This document shows positions 1 through 4,799 of a stretch of DNA of 5,737 bases, in pieces. The notes under the pieces were generated by a model, which was not told where the DNA came from, searched no databases, and saw only the letters and a program-made list of their open reading frames with translations. The DNA comes from Nitriliruptoraceae bacterium (lineage in GTDB: Bacteria > Actinomycetota > Nitriliruptoria > Nitriliruptorales > Nitriliruptoraceae): contig SKII01000092.1 of assembly GCA_007116505.1 (NCBI GenBank), positions 1 to 5,737 on the forward strand. Reading direction: 5' to 3'. A program made the translations under genes and the position numbers. Numbering within the stretch: the first letter of the stretch is position 1; each line of letters begins with the position of its first letter.

Positions 1-261
1 ACCGGCGAGCTCGACGAGCTCGACGTGGCCCTGTCCGCGAGATGGGCGCTCTACACCCAGGCTCCGGGCGGAGCGATCCTGAAGGCAGACGTGCGCCATC
101 CCGCATGGACGCTCCACGAGGCGTCCGTGCATGCGCTCGAGGACGGTCTCGTCGAGGCCGCCGGCTACCGCCTCCAGGGCCGCCCGCCCGTGCACGTCCG
201 GGCGGCCGCACCCGTCGACGTCCTCGTCAGCAGGCCTCGGCGGGTCACCGCAGGCCGCTGA
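1..261 (+). CDS. DUF2071 (YqjF-like) protein, C-terminal part, 5' truncated by window
   Basis: The reading frame is open from the first base and ends at TGA 259-261, giving the last 86 residues of a protein that begins to the left of the window. The GTG at 25 is only an internal in-frame valine codon. The stretch ALYTQAPGGAILKADVRHPAW, followed by TLHEASV and later PVHVRAAAPVDVLV, resembles the C-terminal part of DUF2071 proteins such as Bacillus YqjF. In that family an R-x-x-LYT turn is followed by a beta strand, a [HR]-P-x-W motif and a final 'DVLVW'-like strand. The biochemical role of the family is unknown; members are soluble cytoplasmic proteins of roughly 240 residues, so about a third is visible. 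It is the only plus-strand gene and converges on the MOSC gene, so it is not part of the minus-strand operon. The family call rests on pattern memory, not a search. Confidence 0.75.
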   Translation, partial: TGELDELDVALSARWALYTQAPGGAILKADVRHPAWTLHEASVHALEDGLVEAAGYRLQGRPPVHVRAAAPVDVLVSRPRRVTAGR

Positions 262-335
262 CCGGGAGACCGGTCCACGGCGCTGACCGGGAGACCGGTC
301 CACGGCGGCGACCGGAAGACCGGTCCACGGCGGAT
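256..335. repeat. three-unit 25-bp tandem repeat between convergent genes
   Basis: Three consecutive 25-bp units lie at 261-285, 286-310 and 311-335, with five bases of a preceding unit (CGCTG, 256-260) matching the end of unit 1. The core ACCGG-RAGACCGGTCCACGG is shared by all three. Units 1 and 2 differ only in their last few bases; unit 3 has one G-to-A change in the core and a diverged tail. Each unit contains the 8-bp palindrome GACCGGTC (268-275, 293-300, 318-325). The repeat begins inside the last codons and stop of the DUF2071 gene and ends 6 nt before the MOSC stop codon, so it fills the convergent gap. Confidence 0.9.
260..325. terminator. triple tetraloop hairpin, probable bidirectional terminator
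   Basis: Each repeat unit folds as GACCGG / tetraloop / CCGGTC with a perfect 6-bp stem: 260-275, 285-300 and 310-325. The plus-strand loops are GAGA, GAGA and AAGA, so the first two are of the stable GNRA class; the minus-strand loops are TCTC, TCTC and TCTT. The first stem shares its opening bases with the DUF2071 stop codon. There is no T-run on either strand, so this is not a canonical Rho-independent terminator, but U-less hairpins are common in high-GC actinobacteria. Placement between two convergent genes, with stems that work on both strands, makes termination or mRNA 3'-end protection the likeliest role. Function is inferred. Confidence 0.55.
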
Positions 336-341
336 GGACGG

Positions 342-1010
342 TCAGCGGTCCGCGAGCGCCTCGGCGGCCCAGCGCCGCAGATCCTCCGCCAGCGGTGCGA
401 GCGCGGCGAGCGTGCGCAGGTGATCGGTCGGCGTCGAGCCGCGCCGCCACGCCATGACGTCGGCGACGCTCGGTGCGGCGAGGGCGACGTCATCGCGCTC
501 CACGCGGATGCGGTCGCCCGCCGCCACCTCCCCGGGCACGACGACGCGCAGGTACGCGCCGGGACGGCCCGCCGACGTGAAGCGTCCGATCATGTCGGGG
601 ACGTCGAGGAACCCCTGGAGCGTCCGGCAGGGCATCCGCGGTGCGGTGACCTCCAGCACGACGCCGCGGGAGGTCACCCAGCGCTCGCCGATGCGCGCGC
701 CGGACACGTCGAGCCCCTCCGTCCGCAGGTTCTCGCCGAGCAGTCCCGGCGGCACCTCACGCTCGAGCGCCGCGACCCAGTGGTCCGCGTCGTCCTGCGC
801 GTAGGCGTAGACCGCACGGTCCACCCCACCGTGGAAGCGCCGGTCGACCTGAGTGTCACCACCCAGCCCCTCCGGCCCGACCGGGATGGGCGCGTCGACG
901 GCGCGCTTGTCGATGGCGGTGCGCTCCGTCGTCCCGTCGGGCCGGACGTGGTCGCGTGCCTCGCCGACGCACACGGCGACGATGCGGGCGCGAGGTCGCC
1001 GGCCGATCAC
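342..1010 (-). CDS. MOSC domain protein, YiiM-like
   Basis: This 222-residue protein matches the MOSC fold (the C-terminal domain of molybdenum cofactor sulfurases) in its YiiM-like form. Visible landmarks are FHGG at residues 59-62 with the following DRAVYAY, GENLRTEGLDV at 92-102, and RMPC at 125-128, whose Cys128 is the conserved family cysteine. The tail from about 178 (SVADVMAWRRG onward) resembles the three-helix domain found after MOSC in YiiM. E. coli YiiM protects against N-hydroxylated base analogues in a molybdenum-cofactor-dependent way; whether this protein does the same is inference. The start is GTG 1010-1008, which overlaps the uppS stop TGA (1009-1007) in a GTGA, with a weak AGGA nine bases upstream. 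A longer open frame reaches 1145, but its extra part is arginine-rich shadow of uppS. It is the last gene of the minus-strand cluster and is translationally coupled to uppS. Confidence 0.88.
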   Translation of the reverse strand: MIGRRPRARIVAVCVGEARDHVRPDGTTERTAIDKRAVDAPIPVGPEGLGGDTQVDRRFHGGVDRAVYAYAQDDADHWVAALEREVPPGLLGENLRTEGLDVSGARIGERWVTSRGVVLEVTAPRMPCRTLQGFLDVPDMIGRFTSAGRPGAYLRVVVPGEVAAGDRIRVERDDVALAAPSVADVMAWRRGSTPTDHLRTLAALAPLAEDLRRWAAEALADR

Positions 1011-1738
1011 GAGGGCAGGTCCTGCGCACCTCCGAAGCGGCGGTCGCGGGCGGAGTACAGCCCGACGCAGCGCTCGAGCTCCGCCTCGTCGAAGTCGGGC
1101 CAGAGCACGTCGGTGAAGACGAGCTCGGCGTAGGCGGCCTGCCACAGCAGGAAGTTCGAGATGCGCTGCTCCCCCGACGTGCGCACGAGCAGGTCGACGT
1201 CGGGCATCGCCGGGTCGTCGAGCCGCGCCTCGAGCGAGCGCGCGTCGATGCGGCGCAGCCGTCCCGCGGCGACGTCCTCCGCGGCGCGCCGTGCCGCGTC
1301 GACGAGCTCCGCGCGCGCTCCGTAGTTGAAGGCGATGCGCAGCGTCATGCGGGTGCCGTGCGCGGTGCGTTCCTCGGTGCGCTCCATCAGGTCGAGGAGG
1401 CGACGTGGGACCGGACGCGCACGCCGTCCGATGAAGCGCACCCGCACGCCCCGCTCGATGAGCTCGTCGACGCGCCGGAGCAGCAGCGAGCGGTTGAACT
1501 CGAGGAGGAAGCGGACCTCGTCGGGCGAGCGTCGCCAGTTCTCGGTCGAGAAGGCGTACACGGTGAGGTGCTGGATGCCGAGCCGGAGGGCGCCCTCGAC
1601 CGTGCGGAACAGCGCCTCCTCGCCGGCCTCATGCCCGGCGTTACGACGCAGACCGCGCGCGTTCGCCCAGCGCCCGTTGCCGTCCATGATGATCGCGACG
1701 TGGGACGGGACCGCAGGGGACGCAGCGCTCCTCGACAT
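1007..1738 (-). CDS. uppS: polyprenyl (undecaprenyl) diphosphate synthase, cis-prenyltransferase
   Basis: The enzyme adds isopentenyl units in cis to an allylic diphosphate, making the C50-C55 lipid carrier for peptidoglycan and other envelope polymers. It acts at the inner face of the membrane. The 243-residue product has the full family signature: HVAIIMDGNGRWA at 13-25 with catalytic Asp19, VYAFSTENW at 60-68, FNYGAR at 137-142, and DLLVRTSGEQRISNFLLWQ at 182-200 followed by AAYAELVF. Length fits the usual 230-260. ATG 1738 is chosen because GGAGG (plus 1744-1748) lies 5 nt upstream and the protein then begins just before the conserved block; the frame is open to 1981, but that part has no family character. 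The neighbours recO upstream and a 4-nt overlap with MOSC downstream fit an operon; mycobacteria also keep recO beside uppS. Exact chain length of the product cannot be read from sequence. Confidence 0.96.
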   Translation of the reverse strand: MSRSAASPAVPSHVAIIMDGNGRWANARGLRRNAGHEAGEEALFRTVEGALRLGIQHLTVYAFSTENWRRSPDEVRFLLEFNRSLLLRRVDELIERGVRVRFIGRRARPVPRRLLDLMERTEERTAHGTRMTLRIAFNYGARAELVDAARRAAEDVAAGRLRRIDARSLEARLDDPAMPDVDLLVRTSGEQRISNFLLWQAAYAELVFTDVLWPDFDEAELERCVGLYSARDRRFGGAQDLPS

Positions 1739-1743
1739 GCGCC

Positions 1744-1788
1744 CCTCCGCCTCCGATCGCGACCGCTCCGGTCCGCGTCCGGCGGAGG
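1744..1788 (-). promoter_or_regulatory. inverted repeat masking the uppS ribosome-binding site
   Basis: On the minus strand CCTCCGCC (plus 1781-1788) is a perfect 8-bp complement of GGCGGAGG (plus 1744-1751), which contains the proximal GGAGG Shine-Dalgarno of uppS. The 29-nt loop holds a second small hairpin, GACCG-loop of 3-CGGTC (1761-1773). It sits in the 64-nt gap between the DUF4190-like gene and uppS, the longest gap of the cluster. A fold of this kind could lower uppS translation or act as a processing site. Chance pairing is possible, because the ribosome-binding site is purine-rich and the region GC-rich. Confidence 0.4.
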
Positions 1789-1802
1789 CTAGCGGTGCAG
1801 GG

Positions 1803-2078
1803 TCAGGCGACCGGGGCGAGGAGTGCCAGCGAGTAGCTCGCGAACATGGCGAGCAGCCCCAGCGCGAACGCCGTCCACGCCATCCCCCGGCCGCGCCCGG
1901 TCCGCTCCGCGGCCGAGAGCCCGGGCAGCGCGAGCAGCGTGGCGACCGCACCGCCGGGGACGGCGAGGAGGAAGCCCACACCGGGCATGAGCCCGACGAG
2001 GAGCGCCACGATGGCGAGGGCGAGCGCGACGACCGCCCAGCCGTTGGGGCGGGCGCCGTCCTGCGGACCGCTGCTCAT
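1803..2078 (-). CDS. small DUF4190-like membrane protein
   Basis: A 91-residue protein with a short polar N-terminus (MSSGPQDGARPNG) and a strongly hydrophobic body. The first hydrophobic block runs from about residue 14 to 53 (WAVVALALAIVALLVGLMPGVG, then FLLAVPGGAVATLLALPGL) and could be one re-entrant or two membrane passes. A loop rich in Arg and Gly follows (ERTGRGRGM, 58-66), then a last segment at about 67-89. The order 'polar head, N-G-x-A-[IV] helix, P-G-G, G-RGMA helix' is typical of DUF4190 proteins in Actinobacteria, which have no assigned function. The start ATG 2078 overlaps the recO stop in an ATGA; GGAGGT (plus 2087-2092) lies 8 nt upstream, inside recO. Coupling to recO and position before uppS suggest co-expression but do not reveal a role. 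Confidence 0.8.
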   Translation of the reverse strand: MSSGPQDGARPNGWAVVALALAIVALLVGLMPGVGFLLAVPGGAVATLLALPGLSAAERTGRGRGMAWTAFALGLLAMFASYSLALLAPVA

Positions 2079-2833
2079 GCTCCGGGACCTCCCTCGGTGC
2101 CGGCGAGCGCGTCGTAGCTGCGGAGCCGGCGGTCGAGGTGATGCTCGACGAAGGCCCGAGCGTAGGAGCCGGCCGTGGCACGGGCGTCGGGCCGCTCCCG
2201 GGCGAGCGCGGGCAGCGCCTGCCAGCTGCCGTCCTCGCCGAGGAGCCGAACGGCCTCCACGACCTCGGCGGCGACCCGGCGGGTGCCCTCCCCTCCGCAG
2301 TCCGCGCACAGCGTCCCGCCTCCGACGACGCTCAACCGGTCGTGCGGTCCCGGTGTGCGGCAGCGTGCGCATGCTGCGGTGAGCACGGGGAAGCCGACGA
2401 CCGACGCCGCCCGAAGGAGGAACGCATCGACGAAGACCTCCGCGCTCGACGGGTCCGCACCGAGCGCGGCGAGGCCCGCCCGGAGCTGCAGCAGCAGCGG
2501 AAGGTCGCGCTGCCCCTCTCCCGATACGGCATCGGCGAGCTCGACCATCACCGAGGCGGCCGCATGCAGCCGGTCGTCGATGCGGAGCGTCTCGTTGGTG
2601 TCGAGCGTCTCCACCTGCCGCACGACGTCGAGGCTGCGACCACGGTGCAGCTCCAGGTCGACATGGCTGAACGGCTCGAGGCGCGCACCGATCCTGCTGC
2701 CGGGGCGTCGCACGCCCTTCGCGACGGCGCGCACCTTGCCGTGCCCCTCGAGGAGCAGGGTGACGATCCGGTCGGTCTCCCCGAGCCGGTGCGTGCGCAG
2801 GACGACGCCGCGGTCGCGGTAGGCGCGGCTCAC
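2075..2833 (-). CDS. recO: DNA repair protein RecO
   Basis: RecO works with RecR and RecF to load RecA onto SSB-coated single-stranded DNA in gap repair. The 252-residue product starts with the family's OB-fold: YRDRGVVLRTHRLGETDRIV (5-24), HGKVRAVAKGVRR (31-43) and ARLEPFSHVDLELHRGRSLD (50-69). A central helical region follows, then a four-cysteine zinc motif (C155-x2-C158 and C176-x2-C179). A helical tail contains HHLDRRLRS (231-239). All elements are intact and the length is normal. GTG 2833 is chosen because it overlaps the SCO1664-type stop as GTGA, like two other junctions in this cluster, and leaves four residues before YRD as in mycobacterial RecO. ATG 2845 in the same frame is a real alternative (16-nt overlap). 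Neither has a clear Shine-Dalgarno, so translation probably depends on the upstream gene. The gene symbol is secure; the start is not. Confidence 0.95.
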   Translation of the reverse strand: MSRAYRDRGVVLRTHRLGETDRIVTLLLEGHGKVRAVAKGVRRPGSRIGARLEPFSHVDLELHRGRSLDVVRQVETLDTNETLRIDDRLHAAASVMVELADAVSGEGQRDLPLLLQLRAGLAALGADPSSAEVFVDAFLLRAASVVGFPVLTAACARCRTPGPHDRLSVVGGGTLCADCGGEGTRRVAAEVVEAVRLLGEDGSWQALPALARERPDARATAGSYARAFVEHHLDRRLRSYDALAGTEGGPGA

Positions 2834-3636
2834 ACGAGCGGCCATGGGAACGGGCGCGGGCCGGTCGGTTCGGGGAGGACGCCGGCGTCGCGCAGCGAAC
2901 GTGCCCGCTCCGCCGTGCGCGCGACCTCCTCGGTGCTGAGCAGGCCTGCGAGGCGGGCGTCGAGCCCGTCGTCGAGCGCGGCGAGGAGGCGGTCGACCGC
3001 ACCTGCTGCGGCGCCGAGCGGGCTCCCGGCGAGATCCCACACGACCGTACGGTGCTTGTCCTCGACGTTGAACGTGACGCCATGGTCGACGCCCCGGAGC
3101 CGCTCGCCGGACGTCCCCTCCCCGTCCTCGAGCAGGACGTGCCCGCCCTTGCGGTCGGCGTTGTCGACGACGAGGTCGAAGGTGGCGAGCTCGACGAGGC
3201 GCGCGCGCAGGGCAGGGTCCTCGCTCGTCAGCGCCGCCTCGCGCAGCGTGAAGTAGTGCTGCTGCGGGTCGTGGGGGACGAAGCGCTGGACGCTGCCGGG
3301 CCCGTAGGGCGCGTCGTCACGGAGCACGGTCGCAGGGACGAGCCCGAGCCCCATCGCCGCGTCGACGACGGCGGCCGCGACCTCACGGCGGTGCAGGGTG
3401 CCTTCGGGGAAGTCCCACAGCGGGCGCTCGCCGTCGCGAGGCTTGTACACGGCGAGGTCGCCGGGCTCGAGGTCGTCGAGGTCCGGCGCGCGCCCGAGCG
3501 TGTCGCCGATCTCGGCGAGGGACCGCGGATCACGGTCGGCCATGCGCACGAGCAGCGTCGCGTTCGACGCGTCCGTGAAGCGACCGACGACCTCGAGGGG
3601 CGCCGCGGCGAGCCGTCGTGCGTCCGAGCTCGGCAC
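2830..3636 (-). CDS. SCO1664 family protein, PI3/4-kinase-like
   Basis: This 268-residue protein belongs to the uncharacterised actinobacterial SCO1664 family, which has distant similarity to phosphatidylinositol 3-/4-kinases. Visible landmarks are LAVYKPRDGERPLWDFPEG at 61-79, with Lys65 as the likely ATP-binding lysine; FDLVVDNADRKGGHVL at 153-168, where DRKxxH aligns with the kinase catalytic loop DRHxxN; and GVDHGVTFN at 182-190, where Asp184 sits at the DFG position. The C-terminus is helical and ends RPFPWPLV. No signal peptide or membrane segment is seen. GTG 3636 is preceded by GGAGG (plus 3641-3645), 10 nt after the DUF3090 stop; ATG 3666 is in frame but lacks a ribosome-binding site. 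The gene follows DUF3090 and the phosphatase, and its stop overlaps recO. The substrate is unknown; kinase activity is inferred only from motifs. Confidence 0.9.
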   Translation of the reverse strand: MPSSDARRLAAAPLEVVGRFTDASNATLLVRMADRDPRSLAEIGDTLGRAPDLDDLEPGDLAVYKPRDGERPLWDFPEGTLHRREVAAAVVDAAMGLGLVPATVLRDDAPYGPGSVQRFVPHDPQQHYFTLREAALTSEDPALRARLVELATFDLVVDNADRKGGHVLLEDGEGTSGERLRGVDHGVTFNVEDKHRTVVWDLAGSPLGAAAGAVDRLLAALDDGLDARLAGLLSTEEVARTAERARSLRDAGVLPEPTGPRPFPWPLV

Positions 3637-3640
3637 GGCA

Positions 3641-3645
3641 CCTCC
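3641..3645 (-). promoter_or_regulatory. ribosome-binding site deciding the SCO1664-type start
   Basis: GGAGG on the minus strand lies between the DUF3090 stop (TGA 3649-3647) and GTG 3636, with a 4-nt spacer. It supports GTG 3636 over the upstream in-frame ATG 3666, which lacks any purine-rich element. Confidence 0.65.
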
Positions 3646-3646
3646 G

Positions 3647-4153
3647 TCAGCTCGTGAGCGGTCCATGGCCGTTGGTGGCCGGGCACACGTGGCCACCGTC
3701 CGTCGCGACCGGTCGGCTGCAGAGCCGGCAGCGCTCGCGGCCCTCACCGACGATCGCCGCGGCGTGCGCGGCGAAGCGGCGCGCCTGGTCGCGGTCCATG
3801 AGGATGCGGGCCGTCCGCGGCTCGACGTCGTCGTCGGGCACGAGCTCGGTGAGCTCGACGAGGAAGCGCACCGCGTCGCGGTCGAGGCCGACGGCGATGC
3901 CGCCGACGCGCCAGATGGGACGGAACGGCGGCTCGAGCGACATCGCGTCACGGTCCCAGTCGGCGGGCGGACGGTCGTCGAGACGCGCGAGCAGCTGCGC
4001 GACGAGGTCGGCGAGCCCGGCCACCTGCGTCTTCTCGAGCTGGAACTGGGCGCGGTGCACGTCGTCCTCCGCCTCGAGCAGGAACGTGCGGTCCCCGGGG
4101 ACGCCGAGGTAGCCGACGGTCACGCGCTTCGGGTCGTCGAACTCGAGGTCCAT
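3647..4153 (-). CDS. DUF3090 family protein with C-terminal zinc motif
   Basis: A 168-residue protein of the DUF3090 family, which is nearly confined to Actinobacteria and has no known biochemical function. The N-terminal half starts DLEFDDPKRVTVGYLGVPG and contains RTFLLEAED and AQFQLEKTQVAGLADLV (35-51). The middle has FRPIWRVGGIAVGLDRDAVRF (77-97). The C-terminus carries a compact putative zinc-binding motif, C142-x2-C145 ... H155-x-C157 ... NGH163, a recognisable end-signature of the family. No membrane segment or signal is visible. ATG 4153 follows GAGGAG (plus 4161-4166), whose first bases overlap the stop codon of the phosphatase gene (TGAGGAG), so the two are tightly coupled with an 11-nt gap. 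The SCO1664-type gene follows 10 nt later. These three families recur together in actinobacteria, which suggests a shared task. Confidence 0.92.
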   Translation of the reverse strand: MDLEFDDPKRVTVGYLGVPGDRTFLLEAEDDVHRAQFQLEKTQVAGLADLVAQLLARLDDRPPADWDRDAMSLEPPFRPIWRVGGIAVGLDRDAVRFLVELTELVPDDDVEPRTARILMDRDQARRFAAHAAAIVGEGRERCRLCSRPVATDGGHVCPATNGHGPLTS

Positions 4154-4160
4154 GTGTCTG

Positions 4161-4167
4161 CTCCTCA
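4161..4167 (-). promoter_or_regulatory. stop codon fused to ribosome-binding site (TGAGGAG)
   Basis: The TGA of the phosphatase gene (4167-4165) shares bases with GAGGAG, the Shine-Dalgarno of DUF3090, 7 nt before its ATG. This layout lets a terminating ribosome restart on the next gene. Confidence 0.65.
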
Positions 4168-4791
4168 GGGCCGGGCCGCGTCGGCGCCCGGGTCGGACGT
4201 GTCGTTCATCCCGACGAGCATCGGCGCGGCGCCGTCGGGCAGCACGAGCACGGTGGACGACGCCGGCGAGATGACGAGCCGCTGGAAGAGGCCGAGCCCC
4301 ATCCCGAGGTGGTGGGCGACGACCGCCTTGATGACGTCGGCATGGCTGACGAGCACGATCGTCCCACCACGGTGCACCGCAGCCAGCCGCTCGGTCGTCT
4401 CGACGGCACGCTGCTGGGCACCTCGGATCGACTCGCCGCCGGGGAAGGTGACGCGCGACGGGGCGTGCTGGATCGTCGACCACAGCGCACGTCGGCGGAG
4501 CTGCGCGAGCGGACGGTCCGTCCAGTCGCCGTAGTCGACCTCGAGCAGCCCCCGGTCGATGCGCACGCGGAGCCCGTGGGCGCGGGCGACGGGCAGCGCC
4601 GTCTCCCGGGTGCGCTCGAGCGGCGAGGCGTACACGGCGGCGACGGGGAGACCGGCCAGCCGGCGTGCGGCCGCCTCGGCCTGCACGCGGCCCGCCGCAT
4701 CGAGGTGGAAGCCGGGCTTGCGCCCGCCGAGACGCCGCCCGGTCGCTGCGGTCGTCGCGTGCCGCAGGAGCACGAGGGTGGTGGCCGCCAT
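4165..4791 (-). CDS. histidine phosphatase family protein, MSMEG_4193-like putative phosphomutase
   Basis: This 208-residue protein has the phosphoglycerate-mutase/histidine-phosphatase fold. TLVLLRHATTA at 5-15 carries the phospho-accepting His11 and Arg10. YASPLERTRETA at 54-65 holds the second conserved arginine region. LLEVDYGDW at 82-90 supplies the probable acid Glu84, and LVSHADVIK at 147-155 holds the second catalytic His150. The signature reads R-H-A instead of the usual R-H-G, a variant also seen in active relatives. Strong resemblance to the MSMEG_4193 type, plus the downstream DUF3090 and SCO1664-type genes, supports the subfamily call. The substrate is unknown. ATG 4791 starts 8 nt after the proS stop; no clear Shine-Dalgarno is present, so reinitiation from proS is likely. 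The frame is open to 4941, but that part is shadow of proS. Confidence 0.92.
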   Translation of the reverse strand: MAATTLVLLRHATTAATGRRLGGRKPGFHLDAAGRVQAEAAARRLAGLPVAAVYASPLERTRETALPVARAHGLRVRIDRGLLEVDYGDWTDRPLAQLRRRALWSTIQHAPSRVTFPGGESIRGAQQRAVETTERLAAVHRGGTIVLVSHADVIKAVVAHHLGMGLGLFQRLVISPASSTVLVLPDGAAPMLVGMNDTSDPGADAARP

Positions 4792-4799
4792 GTCAGCGC

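Noticed and set aside
7..24. Tandem GAGCTCGAC twice
   Set aside because: Two 9-bp copies simply encode ELDELD in the DUF2071 gene; similar GAGCTCGACGAG strings recur in the window as normal Glu-Leu-Asp codons.
323..339. Extra small hairpin GTCCA/TGGAC after the third repeat
   Set aside because: Only a 5-bp stem with a 7-nt loop; it competes with the stronger third hairpin and is within chance expectation at this GC content.
42..1133. Long plus-strand open frame opposite the MOSC gene and the end of uppS
   Set aside because: Arginine-, glycine- and proline-rich composition with no family character; it is antisense to two clearly recognisable genes and is open only because GC-rich DNA lacks stop codons.
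1739..1981. N-terminal extension of uppS to 1981
   Set aside because: The extra 81 residues are Ser/Arg/Pro-rich, antiparallel in no known domain, overlap the DUF4190-like gene in another frame, and a good GGAGG precedes ATG 1738.
2138..3256. Plus-strand open frame of 372 codons opposite recO and the SCO1664-type gene
   Set aside because: Antisense shadow: the opposite strand encodes intact RecO and kinase-like motifs, and this translation shows no recognisable domain.
3398..4534. Plus-strand open frame of 378 codons opposite the SCO1664-type, DUF3090 and phosphatase genes
   Set aside because: It spans three well-supported minus-strand genes and their ribosome-binding sites; composition is that of a GC-driven shadow.
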